Shown here piece after piece: positions 1-10,352 of a DNA stretch of 64,000 bases (within the stretch, counting starts at the first letter, position 1; each line of letters opens with the position of its first letter). The position numbers and the translations under genes are program-made. The notes under the pieces were generated by a model, which saw only the letters and a list, made by a program, of their open reading frames with translations, ran no database searches and was not told the origin of the DNA. The stretch covers positions 117,175-181,174 of the forward strand of contig JAMNXR010000005.1 in assembly GCA_023653055.1 (NCBI GenBank). The letters are read 5' to 3'. The DNA is from Burkholderiaceae bacterium (lineage in GTDB: Bacteria; Pseudomonadota; Gammaproteobacteria; Burkholderiales; Burkholderiaceae_B).

Positions 1-317
1 GGCTAGGGGGGCAAATGAGCGGGGGTGAGCAGCAAATGCTGACTGTGGCGCGTACCCTGATGGGCAATCCTTTTTTGGTGTTGTTGGATGAGCCCTCTGA
101 AGGCGTAGCCCCCATTGTGGTGGAGCAGATGGTACAGATGATTCTTGAACTCAAGCGTCAGGGCGTGAGTATTTTGCTGTCTGAGCAGAATCTTCACTTC
201 GCGCGCTTGGTGTGCGATCGCGTCGTTCTACTTGAAAAAGGTCAGGTGCGTTTTGCAGGGTCTTTAGCTGAACTAGACCAGCTTGAGCAGCTTAAACAGG
301 ACTATTTGACGATGTAA
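1..317 (+). CDS. livF: Branched-chain amino acid ABC transporter ATP-binding protein LivF, C-terminal part
   Basis: Only the last ~105 codons are inside the window; the reading frame is open from base 3. The fragment shows the ABC signature (MSGGEQQML), the Walker B segment ending in LLDEPSEG, and a SEQN segment where most ABC ATPases have a His in the H-loop, a substitution typical of LivF. LivF is one of the two cytoplasmic ATPases that power LivHM-type import of leucine, isoleucine, valine or related amides; the partner genes would lie upstream of the window. Family assignment is firm; the exact substrate is not visible. A stem-loop with a T-rich tail follows about 90 bases downstream. Confidence 0.85.
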   Translation, partial: LGGQMSGGEQQMLTVARTLMGNPFLVLLDEPSEGVAPIVVEQMVQMILELKRQGVSILLSEQNLHFARLVCDRVVLLEKGQVRFAGSLAELDQLEQLKQDYLTM

Positions 318-407
318 AAAGCATACGTGCCAAGGCTTCGCCGCTTCGTTTGACTTGGGTGCTTGCTTTTGCTGCCAACTTTGCTCACAATAGAGTCCTG
401 ATCACCA

Positions 408-440
408 CCCCGGCTTCGCATCGATCCGGGGTTTTGCTTT
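408..440 (+). terminator. Probable intrinsic terminator after livF
   Basis: CCCCGG (408-413) pairs with CCGGGG (426-431) around a 12-base loop and is followed by TTTTGCTTTTT. It sits between livF and greA and most likely ends the liv transcript, although read-through into greA cannot be excluded. Confidence 0.5.
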
Positions 441-454
441 TTGGGAAAAATACT

Positions 455-931
455 ATGGCCACTATTCCTCTTACCGTGCGCGGGGCCGAGCGCTTGCAAG
501 CCGAATTGCATCGCCTCAAACACGTCGAACGTCCTGCTGTGATCAATGCGATCGCAGAAGCGCGTGCGCAGGGCGACTTGTCTGAAAATGCCGAGTATGA
601 CGCTGCACGCGAGCGTCAGGGTTTTATCGAAGGTCGCATCAGCGAGTTGGACGGCACCTTGTCTAACGCACAACTGATTGATCCCACCTTGCTGGATGCC
701 GATGGTCGTGCCGTGTTTGGCTCAACCGTTGAGATCGAGGATCTCGAGTCGGGCGAAAAAGTCACTTACCAGATCGTGGGGGACGTTGAGGCCGACATTC
801 GTGCCAACCTCATTTCTGTTTCTAGCCCCGTTGCACGTGCATTGATCGGTAAATATGAAGGCGATACCGTGCAGGTACAGGCGCCCTCGGGTATTCGTGA
901 GTTTGAGATTGTCAGTATCAAATATCTCTGA
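455..931 (+). CDS. greA: Transcription elongation factor GreA
   Basis: 158 residues, the standard GreA length, when started at the ATG at 455 (ATIPLTVRGAERLQAEL...). The frame stays open further upstream, but that extension has no GreA similarity and covers the terminator. GreA binds RNA polymerase through the secondary channel and stimulates cleavage of backtracked transcripts. The N-terminal coiled coil contains the conserved GDLSENAEYDAAR segment carrying the acidic tip residues; the C-terminal FKBP-like domain includes the segment around DTVQVQAPSG. It lies directly before the convergent yhbY gene. Assignment is secure. Confidence 0.96.
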   Translation: MATIPLTVRGAERLQAELHRLKHVERPAVINAIAEARAQGDLSENAEYDAARERQGFIEGRISELDGTLSNAQLIDPTLLDADGRAVFGSTVEIEDLESGEKVTYQIVGDVEADIRANLISVSSPVARALIGKYEGDTVQVQAPSGIREFEIVSIKYL

Positions 932-958
932 CCCTCTAATCGCGTTATTTTTCACGCC

Positions 959-993
959 AAAAAAAAACGCCCCAATGCGTGGTGCATGGGGCG
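959..993 (-). terminator. Intrinsic terminator for the yhbY transcript
   Basis: On the minus strand a long GC-rich stem (968-977 against 983-993) is followed by nine T residues (959-967 read in reverse). It lies 10 bases past the yhbY stop and points away from yhbY, so it ends the minus-strand transcript. Confidence 0.85.
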
Positions 994-1002
994 CCGCATC
1001 CG

Positions 1003-1608
1003 TTAGCGTTTAGGTGGCGGACGTTTGCGAGCCGTTAATCCCGCTGCGCCACGACGTGCTCCCGCTCGTAATGACAGTGCGCTGCGACGTGGAATGGCAT
1101 GTGCGGTATCCTTAGTACCTGTGGCGCGCGTGCTTGGGCGTGCTGGACGGTCACCAGAAAACACACGGGGGCGGTCCAGATCCTCATCGCCATCCCGTTC
1201 GGCGCGTGAGCGGCGAGAAGGTTTTTCAAGTTTCTTGCCCTCAGCAGCAAGCTTTTTAGGTGTGTGAGGTTCGGAGGGTTTGCGTTTAGCAGGCGAAGTC
1301 GGTGCAGGTGTAGTCTTGAGGTAGGTGCCTTTTGCGCCATAACGGTACAAAATCAGCATCTTGCCCAGATGATGTACGGCGGCACAAGATAGCGCCTCGC
1401 AGATTGCACTGAGCATTTCCTCGCGCGCCTCTCGATCTGCTGTGCCAGCACGGACTTTGATGAGCTCGTGGGCGGACAGGTTGAGATCGATTTCTTTTAG
1501 TACTGCCTCAGTCAGGCCGTTGTCTCCAATCAGGACGACAGGGCGCAGTGGGTGGGCAGCAGCACGAAGGGCGCTGCGTTCGCGTGGGGTAAGTTCCATA
1601 ATAGTCAT
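1003..1608 (-). CDS. yhbY: YhbY-type RNA-binding protein (CRS1/YhbY domain) with a long basic tail
   Basis: Residues ~4-95 form a CRS1/YhbY (CRM) domain: [20 protein letters not shown], then the GDNGLTEAV turn, and [10 protein letters not shown] near its end. E. coli YhbY is a 97-residue pre-50S-associated RNA-binding protein. Here a further ~105 residues follow, rich in Lys, Arg, Pro and Ala (repeated PSRRSRAER / [14 protein letters not shown] stretches), probably disordered and nucleic-acid binding. The product is 201 residues from the ATG at 1608; a second ATG three codons later (1599) matches the usual family start better and may be the real one. It is divergent from rlmE with only 18 bases between the two starts. 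Confidence 0.85.
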   Translation of the reverse strand: MTIMELTPRERSALRAAAHPLRPVVLIGDNGLTEAVLKEIDLNLSAHELIKVRAGTADREAREEMLSAICEALSCAAVHHLGKMLILYRYGAKGTYLKTTPAPTSPAKRKPSEPHTPKKLAAEGKKLEKPSRRSRAERDGDEDLDRPRVFSGDRPARPSTRATGTKDTAHAIPRRSALSLRAGARRGAAGLTARKRPPPKR

Positions 1609-1626
1609 AAGGTAGATTGTACGGGA

Positions 1627-2262
1627 ATGGCCAAGAACAAATTTTCAAAAGAGTGGGTGATGCAACACATCAACGACCCATTCGTCAAATTAGCCACGCA
1701 AAAAGGGTATCGTGCCCGTGCGGCCTTCAAGTTAACCGAAATTCTGGATACCGAAAAGCTGATGCGCCGCGGCGATGTGATTGTTGACTTGGGCTCTGCC
1801 CCTGGCAGCTGGTCCCAAGTTGCCCGTGAGAGACTGGTTGGCAAGGCAGGTGTGATCGATGGGCGCATTCTAGCCATGGATATCTTGCCGATGGAGGCGA
1901 TTGCGGGTGTGGAGTTTCTCCAGGGAGACTTTACCGAAGAAGAAGTTTTGAACACGCTCAATGCGATGTTGGGCGATACAAAGGTAGATTTAGTAATGTC
2001 GGATATGTCACCCAATTTGTCTGGCGTGGGCATGGCTGATGCCGCCCGCGTTCAAATTGTGATCGAATTAGCTCTTGAATTTGCGCTAATGCACCTCAAA
2101 CCTGAAGGTGCACTGATTGTAAAAGCATTCCACGGGAGCGGCTTTTCCCAAGTGGTTGAGAGTTTTAAGCGGCATTTCAAGCGTGTGGTTGAACGTAAAC
2201 CCAAGGCCTCGCGTGATCGTTCTTCTGAAACTTTTCTGATCGCCAAGGGTCTGAAGAGGTAG
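1627..2262 (+). CDS. rlmE: 23S rRNA (uridine2552-2'-O)-methyltransferase RlmE (FtsJ/RrmJ)
   Basis: 211 residues from the ATG at 1627. It methylates the 2'-O of U2552 in the A loop of 23S rRNA using SAM, a late 50S assembly step. The SAM-binding motif is [13 protein letters not shown]. The catalytic K-D-K-E set is present: Lys in RARAAFKL, Asp in [11 protein letters not shown], Lys in [10 protein letters not shown], and Glu in [11 protein letters not shown]. An alternative start upstream at 1552 overlaps the divergent yhbY gene and lacks family similarity. rlmE immediately before ftsH is the classical arrangement in proteobacteria and probably forms an operon with it. Confidence 0.95.
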   Translation: MAKNKFSKEWVMQHINDPFVKLATQKGYRARAAFKLTEILDTEKLMRRGDVIVDLGSAPGSWSQVARERLVGKAGVIDGRILAMDILPMEAIAGVEFLQGDFTEEEVLNTLNAMLGDTKVDLVMSDMSPNLSGVGMADAARVQIVIELALEFALMHLKPEGALIVKAFHGSGFSQVVESFKRHFKRVVERKPKASRDRSSETFLIAKGLKR

Positions 2263-2383
2263 AAATATGATCCCTTAAGCGCTGAAGGCATGCCGTAAGA
2301 TCTCGCGCATAAAAGAGTAGAATTACAGATAGCTGAATCGCAAAATTCCCTCACCAGGGTTAACGCTTGTAGGAATGACAAGC

Positions 2384-2398
2384 AGGAGATTTTCCTTG
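2384..2398 (+). promoter_or_regulatory. Shine-Dalgarno and TTG start that fix the ftsH start
   Basis: AGGAGA (2384-2389) stands six bases before TTG (2396-2398). Starting here gives a protein beginning [10 protein letters not shown] after the initiator, as I recall for Bordetella-type FtsH. The in-frame ATG at 2375 has no properly spaced ribosome binding site. Confidence 0.7.
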
Positions 2399-4291
2399 AA
2401 CAACTCGTTTTCTAAAGTAGCAGTCTGGATGGTGATCGCGCTGGTCCTGTTTACAGTGTTTAAACAGTTCGATAGCCGCGCGCCCGCCCAAGACTCCGTC
2501 AGTTACACCCAGTTCATGGATGATGCCAAGGCTGGCAAAATTCGCAAGGTGGATGTGCAGAGCGATGTGCTCCACGTCACGCCTGATGCGGGTCGTCCCT
2601 ATACCTTGACTTCGCCTGGCGATATCTGGATGGTGTCCGATCTGATGAAAGCAGGCGTTCAGGTCTCTGGCAAGGCGCGCGAAGAGCCCTCATTCCTGAT
2701 GAGCATTTTTGTTTCGTGGTTCCCAATGTTGTTGCTGATTGGCGTATGGGTGTTCTTCATGCGTCAGATGCAGGGCGGCGGTAAGGGTGGTGCCTTTAGT
2801 TTCGGTAAGTCACGCGCCCGTTTGCTCGATGAGTCCACCAATGTGGTGACCTTCGCAGACGTGGCAGGTTGCGATGAAGCAAAAGAGGACGTCCAGGAGC
2901 TGGTCGATTTTCTGCGCGACCCCACCAAGTTCCAAAAACTTGGCGGTCATATCCCGCGTGGCGTGCTGATGGTGGGCTCACCTGGTACAGGTAAAACACT
3001 GTTGGCTAAAGCAATCGCTGGTGAAGCCAAGGTTCCTTTCTTTAGCATCTCAGGCTCAGACTTCGTAGAGATGTTTGTCGGTGTCGGCGCATCACGCGTG
3101 CGCGACATGTTTGAAAACGCCAAAAAACATTCTCCTTGCATTATCTTTATCGACGAAATCGACGCAGTCGGTCGTCAGCGTGGCGCGGGCCTCGGTGGCG
3201 GTAACGATGAGCGTGAACAGACCCTGAACCAACTCTTAGTTGAGATGGATGGTTTTGAGACGGGTGTCGGTGTCATCGTGATTGCGGCGACCAATCGTCC
3301 AGATGTCTTGGATGCAGCCTTGCTTCGTCCCGGTCGTTTTGATCGTCAGGTCGTTGTGCCTTTACCAGACATTCGCGGTCGCGAGCAGATTTTGCATGTG
3401 CATATGCGCAAGGTCCCGCTCGCCCAAAACGTCAATGCACACGTGTTGGCGCGCGGTTGCCCTGGTTTCTCCGGTGCAGACTTAGCGAATCTGGTGAACG
3501 AGGCTGCACTGTTTGCCGCACGCCGCAATGGTCGCACCGTGGACATGTCTGATTTTGAAAAAGCAAAAGACAAAATCATGATGGGTGCCGAGCGTCGTTC
3601 ACTTGTGATGCCCGAAGAAGAGCGTCGCAACACGGCCTATCACGAGTCCGGTCATGCGATTGTGGCGCGTATGCTCCCCAAGACAGACCCTGTGCACAAA
3701 ATTACGATTATTCCTCGTGGCCGTGCACTCGGTGTGACGATGCAATTGCCCGAGGGCGATCGCTACAGCATGGACAAAGAGCGCTTGCTGTGCACGATTG
3801 CAGTGCTGTTCGGTGGTCGTATCGCTGAAGAGTTGTTCATGAATCAAATGACGACTGGCGCCTCCAATGATTTTGAACGCGCTACGGCAATTGCGCGTGA
3901 CATGGTGACACGCTACGGCATGACAACTGAACTCGGCCCGATGGTGTATGCAGACAATGAAGGCGAGGTCTTTCTGGGTCGCAGCGTGACCAAGACGACC
4001 AATATGTCCGAAGACACCATGCAAAAAGTGGATAACCAAATCCGCAAGATCATTGACGAACAGTACAAAGTCGCGCGTGCGATTCTCGAAAATAACCGCG
4101 ACAAAGTCGAAGTGATGACCAAAGCGCTACTCGAGTGGGAAACCATCGATGCGGATCAGATCAACGACATTATCGAAGGTCGTCCGCCGCGTCCACCCAA
4201 AGTGCCTGAGGCACCGATGGATTCGACGGGTGCCCCGCCAGCTAGCGGTACCACGCCAGGTACGACGACCGATCCGGCTACTGTTGTCTAA
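2396..4291 (+). CDS. ftsH: ATP-dependent zinc metalloprotease FtsH
   Basis: 631 residues from a TTG start with a strong Shine-Dalgarno sequence; an ATG 21 bases upstream would add seven residues. FtsH is a hexameric inner-membrane AAA+ protease that degrades misfolded membrane proteins and regulators such as LpxC. Two N-terminal membrane segments (about residues 6-24 and 95-115) flank a periplasmic domain. The AAA module has Walker A GSPGTGKT, Walker [11 protein letters not shown] and the second region of homology ending ATNRPDVLD...RPGRFDR. The zinc protease motif is HESGH. The C-terminal ~35 residues are Pro/Thr rich and likely disordered. It follows rlmE and precedes folP by a few bases. 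Confidence 0.96.
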   Translation: MNNSFSKVAVWMVIALVLFTVFKQFDSRAPAQDSVSYTQFMDDAKAGKIRKVDVQSDVLHVTPDAGRPYTLTSPGDIWMVSDLMKAGVQVSGKAREEPSFLMSIFVSWFPMLLLIGVWVFFMRQMQGGGKGGAFSFGKSRARLLDESTNVVTFADVAGCDEAKEDVQELVDFLRDPTKFQKLGGHIPRGVLMVGSPGTGKTLLAKAIAGEAKVPFFSISGSDFVEMFVGVGASRVRDMFENAKKHSPCIIFIDEIDAVGRQRGAGLGGGNDEREQTLNQLLVEMDGFETGVGVIVIAATNRPDVLDAALLRPGRFDRQVVVPLPDIRGREQILHVHMRKVPLAQNVNAHVLARGCPGFSGADLANLVNEAALFAARRNGRTVDMSDFEKAKDKIMMGAERRSLVMPEEERRNTAYHESGHAIVARMLPKTDPVHKITIIPRGRALGVTMQLPEGDRYSMDKERLLCTIAVLFGGRIAEELFMNQMTTGASNDFERATAIARDMVTRYGMTTELGPMVYADNEGEVFLGRSVTKTTNMSEDTMQKVDNQIRKIIDEQYKVARAILENNRDKVEVMTKALLEWETIDADQINDIIEGRPPRPPKVPEAPMDSTGAPPASGTTPGTTTDPATVV

Positions 4292-4306
4292 GCTTTAGTG
4301 CCAAGC

Positions 4307-5158
4307 ATGATGTCAGAACGATGGGTATGCGGGCGCTTTGAGTTCCAACTCAAGCGCCCGATTCTTATGGGAATCGTCAATGTCACACCGGATTCTTTTT
4401 CGGACGGCGGACAGCATGCTCGCACAGAGACCGCGATTCGCCACGCACACACACTGATTCAAGAAGGCGCAGATATCCTGGATATTGGAGGCGAGTCCAC
4501 TCGCCCAGGTGCCTTGGCGGTATCCGTGCAAGACGAGTTAGGACGTGTCTTGCCTGTCATCAAAGCACTCATGCATAGCGGCGTCGCGATTTCAGTCGAC
4601 ACGTGTAAGCCTGAGGTGATGCAAGCGGTGCTGGATATCGGCGCAGATATCATTAATGACGTCACCGGTATGCGTGACCCTTCAGCGCAGCGTATCGTGG
4701 CACGACACGGTCAGTGCGGCATTTGTTTGATGCACATGCAGGGCGAGCCTCGCACGATGCAAGTTAATCCGCATTACGACGATGTTGTGCAAGAGATCAA
4801 AACAGAATTATTGCAACAAGCGCATGTGCTTGAGTCGTTGGGCGTTCAAGCACCTCGGATCAGTCTGGATCCAGGTTTGGGTTTTGGTAAGACTGTTCAG
4901 CAAAATTATCAATTGCTCGCCAATTTGAACTCAATCGTCGATACGGGTTATCCTGTTGTCTTAGGCGTGTCACGCAAATCTATGATCGGTGCCGTTACAG
5001 AACAGCCGGTCGACCAAAGATTGTCTGGCAGTATTGCTGCGGCCCTCGCGGGCGCGCTTCGTGGAGCCCGGGTATTGCGGGTACATGATGTGAGAGAGAC
5101 GCGAGATGCTTTGGCGGTTTGGCACGCAGTGCAAGAAGCGGAAAATACAAATGTCTAA
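4307..5158 (+). CDS. folP: Dihydropteroate synthase FolP
   Basis: About 283 residues. It condenses p-aminobenzoate with 6-hydroxymethyl-dihydropterin pyrophosphate in folate synthesis and is the sulfonamide target. Hallmarks are [15 protein letters not shown] near the N-terminus, [20 protein letters not shown], and near the end [12 protein letters not shown]. Possible starts are GTG 4298, ATG 4307 and ATG 4310; none has a clear Shine-Dalgarno, so the N-terminus is uncertain by four residues. The gene begins within 20 bases of the ftsH stop and overlaps glmM by eight bases, so ftsH-folP-glmM is very likely one transcript, as in many proteobacteria. Confidence 0.95.
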   Translation: MMSERWVCGRFEFQLKRPILMGIVNVTPDSFSDGGQHARTETAIRHAHTLIQEGADILDIGGESTRPGALAVSVQDELGRVLPVIKALMHSGVAISVDTCKPEVMQAVLDIGADIINDVTGMRDPSAQRIVARHGQCGICLMHMQGEPRTMQVNPHYDDVVQEIKTELLQQAHVLESLGVQAPRISLDPGLGFGKTVQQNYQLLANLNSIVDTGYPVVLGVSRKSMIGAVTEQPVDQRLSGSIAAALAGALRGARVLRVHDVRETRDALAVWHAVQEAENTNV

Positions 5159-6503
5159 AAGAAAATATTTCGGTACAGATGGTGTGCGAGGACTCGCCGG
5201 TGGACCAGTGATCAATGCGGAGTTTGCTTTGCGCCTTGGCTATGCGGCTGGCAAAGTGCTGTCTCAATCCTATGTGAGTTCGAGTGGCCGCACGGGTCGC
5301 CCAACGGTATTAATTGGTAAGGACACCCGTATTAGTGGCTATATGCTTGAGTCTGCGTTAGAAGCGGGTTTTGCGTCTGCGGGTGTTGAGGTGTTGCTGG
5401 CCGGTCCTCTGCCAACGCCTGCGGTGGCCTATCTGACCCGAACATGGCGTTTGGTGGCGGGTATTGTGATTAGTGCTTCACACAATCAATATCATGATAA
5501 CGGCATCAAGTTTTTCTCTTCCAAAGGAATGAAACTTCCTGACGAAACAGAGGCAGCGATTGAAGCGCTGATTGATGCGCCCATGGTGTGCGTGCCTTCA
5601 GAAAAACTAGGTCGTGCGCGTCGGATTGATGATGCGCCTGGCCGTTATATTGAGTTTTGCAAAAGCACCTTTCCTTCAGACCTAGATTTAAAAGGCCTCA
5701 AGCTTGTGGTTGATGCCGCAAATGGTGCGGCATACCATATCGCTCCGCACGTGTTTCGTGAGCTAGGTGCCGAGGTGTATGCGATCGGTGTGTCACCCGA
5801 TGGCTTTAACATCAATAAAAATGTGGGTGCGATGCATCCTGAAGGACTGGCCGCCGAGGTTCAGGCGCGTGGTGCTGATCTGGGCATTGCGTTGGATGGC
5901 GATGCAGATCGCTTACAAATGGTGGATGCAACGGGACGTATCTTTAACGGCGACGAGTTGCTGTTTGCGGTGGTGCGAGAGCGTTTGGCGCGTGGTCCTG
6001 TTGCGGGCGTTGTCGGCACATTAATGACAAACTTTGGACTTGAGAAGCAGTTCAACGCAATAGGTATTCCGTTTGAGCGTGCTCAAGTCGGTGATCGCTA
6101 TGTTCTCGAACAATTGCGTAATCGCGGCTGGCTTTATGGGGGCGAAAGTTCGGGGCACTTGATTTGTCTGGATTCGCACACGACGGGTGACGGGATTGTC
6201 GCAGCCCTACAAGTGCTCACTGCGCTTCAGCGTAGTGGCGAGCCCCTGTCTCAGTGGATCCAAGCGCTTAAGATGTATCCGCAGACGATGGTCAATGTCC
6301 CTTGGGTGGCTGGCAAGAATTGGGCTGAACATACAGGCCTAGTGGCGGCTAAAAAACAAGTTGAAAACATGCTGGGAGAGCGTGGTCGCGTGTTGATTCG
6401 TGCCTCTGGCACTGAACCTAAGCTGCGTCTCATGGTTGAGGCAGAGGACAGCAGCTTGGTGGAGCAGGGCATTGCCATGCTGACCGCCATCGACCTCAAC
6501 TGA
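5151..6503 (+). CDS. glmM: Phosphoglucosamine mutase GlmM
   Basis: 450 residues from the ATG at 5151, which overlaps the end of folP. It interconverts glucosamine-6-phosphate and glucosamine-1-phosphate for UDP-GlcNAc, hence peptidoglycan and LPS. The start [12 protein letters not shown] is typical. The phosphoserine site is in [19 protein letters not shown]; the metal-binding loop is DGDADR; the sugar-binding loop is GGESSGH; and the phosphate-binding loop is [12 protein letters not shown]. All hallmark residues are present. It is convergent with ppx, with 28 bases between the two stops. Confidence 0.97.
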   Translation: MSKRKYFGTDGVRGLAGGPVINAEFALRLGYAAGKVLSQSYVSSSGRTGRPTVLIGKDTRISGYMLESALEAGFASAGVEVLLAGPLPTPAVAYLTRTWRLVAGIVISASHNQYHDNGIKFFSSKGMKLPDETEAAIEALIDAPMVCVPSEKLGRARRIDDAPGRYIEFCKSTFPSDLDLKGLKLVVDAANGAAYHIAPHVFRELGAEVYAIGVSPDGFNINKNVGAMHPEGLAAEVQARGADLGIALDGDADRLQMVDATGRIFNGDELLFAVVRERLARGPVAGVVGTLMTNFGLEKQFNAIGIPFERAQVGDRYVLEQLRNRGWLYGGESSGHLICLDSHTTGDGIVAALQVLTALQRSGEPLSQWIQALKMYPQTMVNVPWVAGKNWAEHTGLVAAKKQVENMLGERGRVLIRASGTEPKLRLMVEAEDSSLVEQGIAMLTAIDLN

Positions 6504-6531
6504 CCAGTCGTCGACTATAGCGCCTCTTGCC

Positions 6532-8019
6532 TCAGACCAGAATCAGTTCAAAGTTAAAGCCAACCTTACTCCACTCCGATTCTTCGCCATGCAGTGAAAA
6601 ATCAGTCAGAGGGTGTGTGGCGAGCCACTTTTTATCAACCTTGCACACGATAGTGTTGCCGTGCGTGCTCACCGTGAGTGGCAAGCGAGTGACATCCTCG
6701 CGACGACGGCAAAGCAGCACCGCCAGACGTAAACAGAGAATCGCCAGCCATTGATCCCGACTCTTGACTAAAGGTTGCGATTTGGTGAGCTTGCCCGTAT
6801 GAACAAGCGCTAAGAGGCCGAGCTGCAACTGGTCGATCCGAGAAAAACCAGGCATATCTGCATTGTTCAGAATGTAAGCACTGTGTTTGTGATAACCCGC
6901 TTGTGCAATGGAGAGACCAACCTCATGCAGATCGGCGGCCCAGCTCAGTGTGTGTCGCAACTCATCTTGTTCACCGCGGTCAGGAAACAAACTTTCAAAC
7001 AGACTGAGCGCCGTGCGCTTGACCCGTGCGGCTTGACGAGGGTCAACGTGATAGCGTTTTATGAATGCGGAGACCGACTCATCACGTCGATCATGTGCTT
7101 CTTCGCGACCCGCTAAGTCGACTAAGACGCCAAGACGTAAGGCACCGTCACCCGTTGTCATCGTGTCGACATGCATTTCGTCAAAAAATGCACTCATGAT
7201 GGCCAAGCCACCGGTCAATACATCTGTGCGGTCCACTTTGATGCCCGGTAGGTCGTTCGCCACGACGCGACCTGCACGGATGAGTTTGGCCTTGAGTCGA
7301 TCCAAGCCGTCACGTGTGATGCCACCCGTCGTGAGCTTGCCGTCGGTCAAAATGGCGAGGAGTGCTTTGGCGGTCCCTGAGGAGCCGTACGCCACGTCCC
7401 AACCCAACTTTCTGTAGGGCTTGGTGATGACCTCGATTTCGCGGCGCGCCGCGAGCTCTGCTTGTTTCATGCTGTGCGCATCAATCCGTCCGCCAGGGAA
7501 GAATTTTTGGCTAAAGCTCACGCAGCCAATATAGAGAGAGGAGGTGAGGATCGGCTCATCGCCCTTGCCGATAATCACTTCGGTCGAGCCACCTCCGATA
7601 TCAATCACCAGTCTTTTTTCAGGCGTGATGGGAAGGGTGTGGCTCACGCCGGTATAAATCAGTCGGGCTTCTTCGCGACCGGCAATCACCTCAATGGGAA
7701 AGCCCAGCGCTGCCTCGGCAAGCGGTAGAAAATCCGCCACATTGCGGGCAACACGGAAGGTATTGGTGGCAACCGCACGCACGCGATCAGGGTGAAAGCT
7801 GCGTAAGCGCTCGCCAAAACGCTGTAGTACCTCGACGGCACGGTCGATCGCTTCTTGGCTGAGGTTTTTCGAGGCGTCCAAACCAGCGGCCAGGCGCACG
7901 GTTTCCTTGAGCCGATCAATCTGATAGATGTGTTTAGCGCCGTTTTGCTCGGCAACCCGCCCAATTGACAGCCTAAAGCTGTTGGAACCAAGATCTACTG
8001 CGGCCAACAGGTGTTTCAT
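6532..8019 (-). CDS. ppx: Exopolyphosphatase (Ppx/GppA family)
   Basis: 495 residues. It degrades inorganic polyphosphate processively from the ends, or pppGpp in GppA homologues. The N-terminal ASKHA fold shows AAVDLGSNSFRL (phosphate 1 motif), GREEARLIYTGV, and VIDIGGGSTEVI (phosphate 2 motif); the C-terminal half (from ~310) has an HD-like region including DLHEVGLSIAQAGYHKHSAYIL. It is divergent from polyphosphate kinase, and both lie beside the phosphate transport operon, which favours Ppx over GppA. The start is the ATG at 8019; the 155 bases to ppk must hold both promoters. Confidence 0.93.
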   Translation of the reverse strand: MKHLLAAVDLGSNSFRLSIGRVAEQNGAKHIYQIDRLKETVRLAAGLDASKNLSQEAIDRAVEVLQRFGERLRSFHPDRVRAVATNTFRVARNVADFLPLAEAALGFPIEVIAGREEARLIYTGVSHTLPITPEKRLVIDIGGGSTEVIIGKGDEPILTSSLYIGCVSFSQKFFPGGRIDAHSMKQAELAARREIEVITKPYRKLGWDVAYGSSGTAKALLAILTDGKLTTGGITRDGLDRLKAKLIRAGRVVANDLPGIKVDRTDVLTGGLAIMSAFFDEMHVDTMTTGDGALRLGVLVDLAGREEAHDRRDESVSAFIKRYHVDPRQAARVKRTALSLFESLFPDRGEQDELRHTLSWAADLHEVGLSIAQAGYHKHSAYILNNADMPGFSRIDQLQLGLLALVHTGKLTKSQPLVKSRDQWLAILCLRLAVLLCRRREDVTRLPLTVSTHGNTIVCKVDKKWLATHPLTDFSLHGEESEWSKVGFNFELILV

Positions 8020-8174
8020 AACGTTAAACCAAATTTCGATTTCACCATTATAAAAGGGTATCTTGTAAAAAAAATGTCATCTTCGTGAGATACGCTTAAA
8101 CCACGAAAATGCCGCTATCATGTTCTGAGCAGCTAAGCACAGCGTTGCTCCACACTTATCCACAGGTTTCCCCC

Positions 8175-10247
8175 ATGCCCGCCAGAAAAAAAGCTGAGCC
8201 CCTTTACTTCAATCGTGAATTGTCACTTTTGCAATTTAATGAGCGCGTCTTGGCGATGGCGGAACGTCCAGATACGCCGGCACTTGAGCGGTTACGTTAC
8301 GTCTGTATCGTGGGCTCCAACTTGGACGAGTTTTTTGAAATCAGGGTCTCCAGCCTCAAGGCGCAAATTGCGCAACATCCTCACTTGGTGGGCCCCGATG
8401 GCCTGACAACCGAGGAAGCCTTTGAACGTGTCCAGCAAGCGGTCCATGTGTTGGTCGACCGACAATATGCCTTGCTGAACGAGCAGGTGTTACCTGCGCT
8501 CAAAGCCGAAGGTGTCGTGCTGCACCAGGCTGCGGAGTGGAACGCTGCCCAGAGAAAGTGGGCGCAAGAAGTATTTAATCGTGATGTCATGCCCTTGTTG
8601 ACTCCGATCGGTTTGGACCCCGCACATCCTTTCCCTAGGGTCTACAACAAAAGTCTCAACTTTATTGTGCCCTTATCCGGCGCAGATGCTTTTGGCCGTA
8701 AAGCGACGATTGCGATTGTGCAGGCACCTCGAGCGTTGCCGCGTTTGATCAAGGTACCACCTGCGGTGTCTGGTAACCCTCACGGTTTTATTTTGTTGAC
8801 GGGATTTTTGCGTGCCTTTGTCGGGGATTTATTCCCAGGCATGCACATGGAAGGTTGTTATCAATGGCGCGTCACACGCAACAGTGACTTGTTTGTCGAC
8901 GAGGAAGAGGTGACAAACTTGCGTCAGGCCTTGCAGGGCGAACTTTCGCAGCGCAATTTTGGCTCGGCCGTTCGCTTGGAGATTGATCACAACACGCCGC
9001 CGCATATTGAGACTTTTTTACAAAAAGAGTTTTCGCTGACCGCGGAGGATACGTATCGCGTCAATGGACCGGCCAACGTCGCACGCTTGATGCAGATCTG
9101 TAATATCGTCAAAGCGCCTGACTTGTTGTTTCCGGATTTCATAGGAAAGGTACCTAAACCGTTTGACAATTTGCCCAATCGTTCTTCAGCGATTTTCGAG
9201 GCCATTGCCAAGCAAGACCATTTGTTGCACCACCCCTACCAGTCGTTTACGCCTGTTCTGGACTTTTTGACCGCGGCGTCAATCGATCCCGATGTGGTGG
9301 CGATTAAGCAAACGATTTATCGTACCGGCGAAGACTCGCAACTTATGCATCTACTGCTGTCGGCAGCCAAGGCGGGCAAAGAGGTGACCGTTGTCGTAGA
9401 GTTGATGGCACGCTTTGATGAACAAACCAACATCAACTGGGCAGCTCGCCTTGAAGAAGTCGGCGCGCACGTCGTCTACGGTGTGGTGGGTCATAAGACG
9501 CACGCAAAGATGGCCTTAGTATTGCGGCGTGAAAAGGGGCGTATCCGCCGTTATGGGCACATGGGGACCGGTAATTATCATTTGCGAACCGCTAGTCTCT
9601 ACACCGACTTCGGTCTCTTGACGGCCGACCCAAAGCTCTGTGAGGACATGGATCAGGTGTTTTCTCAGCTCACTGGGCTGGGGGAGCGTCGTAAATTAAA
9701 AATGTTGTTGCAATCGCCATTCACGATGCACAGCACGGTCATCAGCATGATTCGCGCTGAAACACGTGCGGCACGCGCCGGCAAAAAGTCGCGAATCATG
9801 GCAAAAATGAACTCCTTGTTAGAGCCCTTGGTGATTCAGGAGCTTTACAAGGCCAGTCAGGCCGGTGTCAAAATTGATTTAATTGTGCGCGGGGTCTGTG
9901 CACTGCGCTCGGGCGTCGTCGGTTTGTCGGAAAACATCACTGTACGCTCCATTGTGGGGCGCTTTTTGGAGCACTCACGGGTCTTTTACTTTTATGACCA
10001 AGGTCAAGAGTCCGTTTATCTTTCGTCCGCCGACTGGATGGATCGCAACTTCTTCAGACGCGTGGAGATTGCCTTTCCTGTAAACAATCCTGCCCTCAAA
10101 AAGCGCGTCATTGACGAGGCGTTTACAGAGGCGTTACGGGACAATCAGCGTGCGTGGTTGCAACTGCCAGATGGTACGTATCAGCTGATTCGGAATCGTC
10201 GGGCGCCGTTTTCACTCCATCAGCATCTTATGGAAAAGTTAGGCTAA
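8175..10247 (+). CDS. ppk1: Polyphosphate kinase 1 (Ppk1)
   Basis: 690 residues from the ATG at 8175 (PARKKAEPLYFNRELSLLQFNERVL), the usual family start and length; the frame extends 22 codons upstream without similarity. It reversibly polymerises the gamma-phosphate of ATP into polyphosphate. The N-terminal domain ends near VGSNLDEFFEIRVS; two phospholipase-D-like catalytic domains follow. The autophosphorylated His is in VVGHKTHAKMALV; the second conserved His lies in LEHSRVFYFY. It is divergent from ppx and precedes pstS. A TGTCAT half-site lies upstream (8075-8080), but no full Pho box is visible there. Confidence 0.95.
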   Translation: MPARKKAEPLYFNRELSLLQFNERVLAMAERPDTPALERLRYVCIVGSNLDEFFEIRVSSLKAQIAQHPHLVGPDGLTTEEAFERVQQAVHVLVDRQYALLNEQVLPALKAEGVVLHQAAEWNAAQRKWAQEVFNRDVMPLLTPIGLDPAHPFPRVYNKSLNFIVPLSGADAFGRKATIAIVQAPRALPRLIKVPPAVSGNPHGFILLTGFLRAFVGDLFPGMHMEGCYQWRVTRNSDLFVDEEEVTNLRQALQGELSQRNFGSAVRLEIDHNTPPHIETFLQKEFSLTAEDTYRVNGPANVARLMQICNIVKAPDLLFPDFIGKVPKPFDNLPNRSSAIFEAIAKQDHLLHHPYQSFTPVLDFLTAASIDPDVVAIKQTIYRTGEDSQLMHLLLSAAKAGKEVTVVVELMARFDEQTNINWAARLEEVGAHVVYGVVGHKTHAKMALVLRREKGRIRRYGHMGTGNYHLRTASLYTDFGLLTADPKLCEDMDQVFSQLTGLGERRKLKMLLQSPFTMHSTVISMIRAETRAARAGKKSRIMAKMNSLLEPLVIQELYKASQAGVKIDLIVRGVCALRSGVVGLSENITVRSIVGRFLEHSRVFYFYDQGQESVYLSSADWMDRNFFRRVEIAFPVNNPALKKRVIDEAFTEALRDNQRAWLQLPDGTYQLIRNRRAPFSLHQHLMEKLG

Positions 10248-10266
10248 AACGCAGCAAAGGCTCTTT

Positions 10267-10300
10267 TTGTCATAAATCCGTCATCTTGGCTCACTAACAT
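10267..10300 (+). promoter_or_regulatory. Pho box and -10 element of the pst operon
   Basis: TTGTCAT-AAAT-CCGTCAT (10267-10284) matches the two 7-base direct repeats with a 4-base spacer bound by PhoB (consensus CTGTCAT-N4-CTGTCAT) at almost every position. TAACAT (10295-10300) stands 10 bases downstream as the likely -10 element, the spacing found in PhoB-activated promoters. This places pstSCAB under phosphate-starvation control. Confidence 0.85.
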
Positions 10301-10352
10301 GAGCATCGTAGCTAACGAAAACTTATTTTTTAAAGATTTTTAAGGATTAAAA

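Noticed and set aside
350..454. N-terminal extension of greA
   Set aside because: The open frame continues upstream but crosses a terminator and is unlike GreA; the ATG at 455 gives the standard 158 residues.
8071..8091. Possible Pho box before ppk
   Set aside because: Only one TGTCAT half-site is present; the second repeat does not match.
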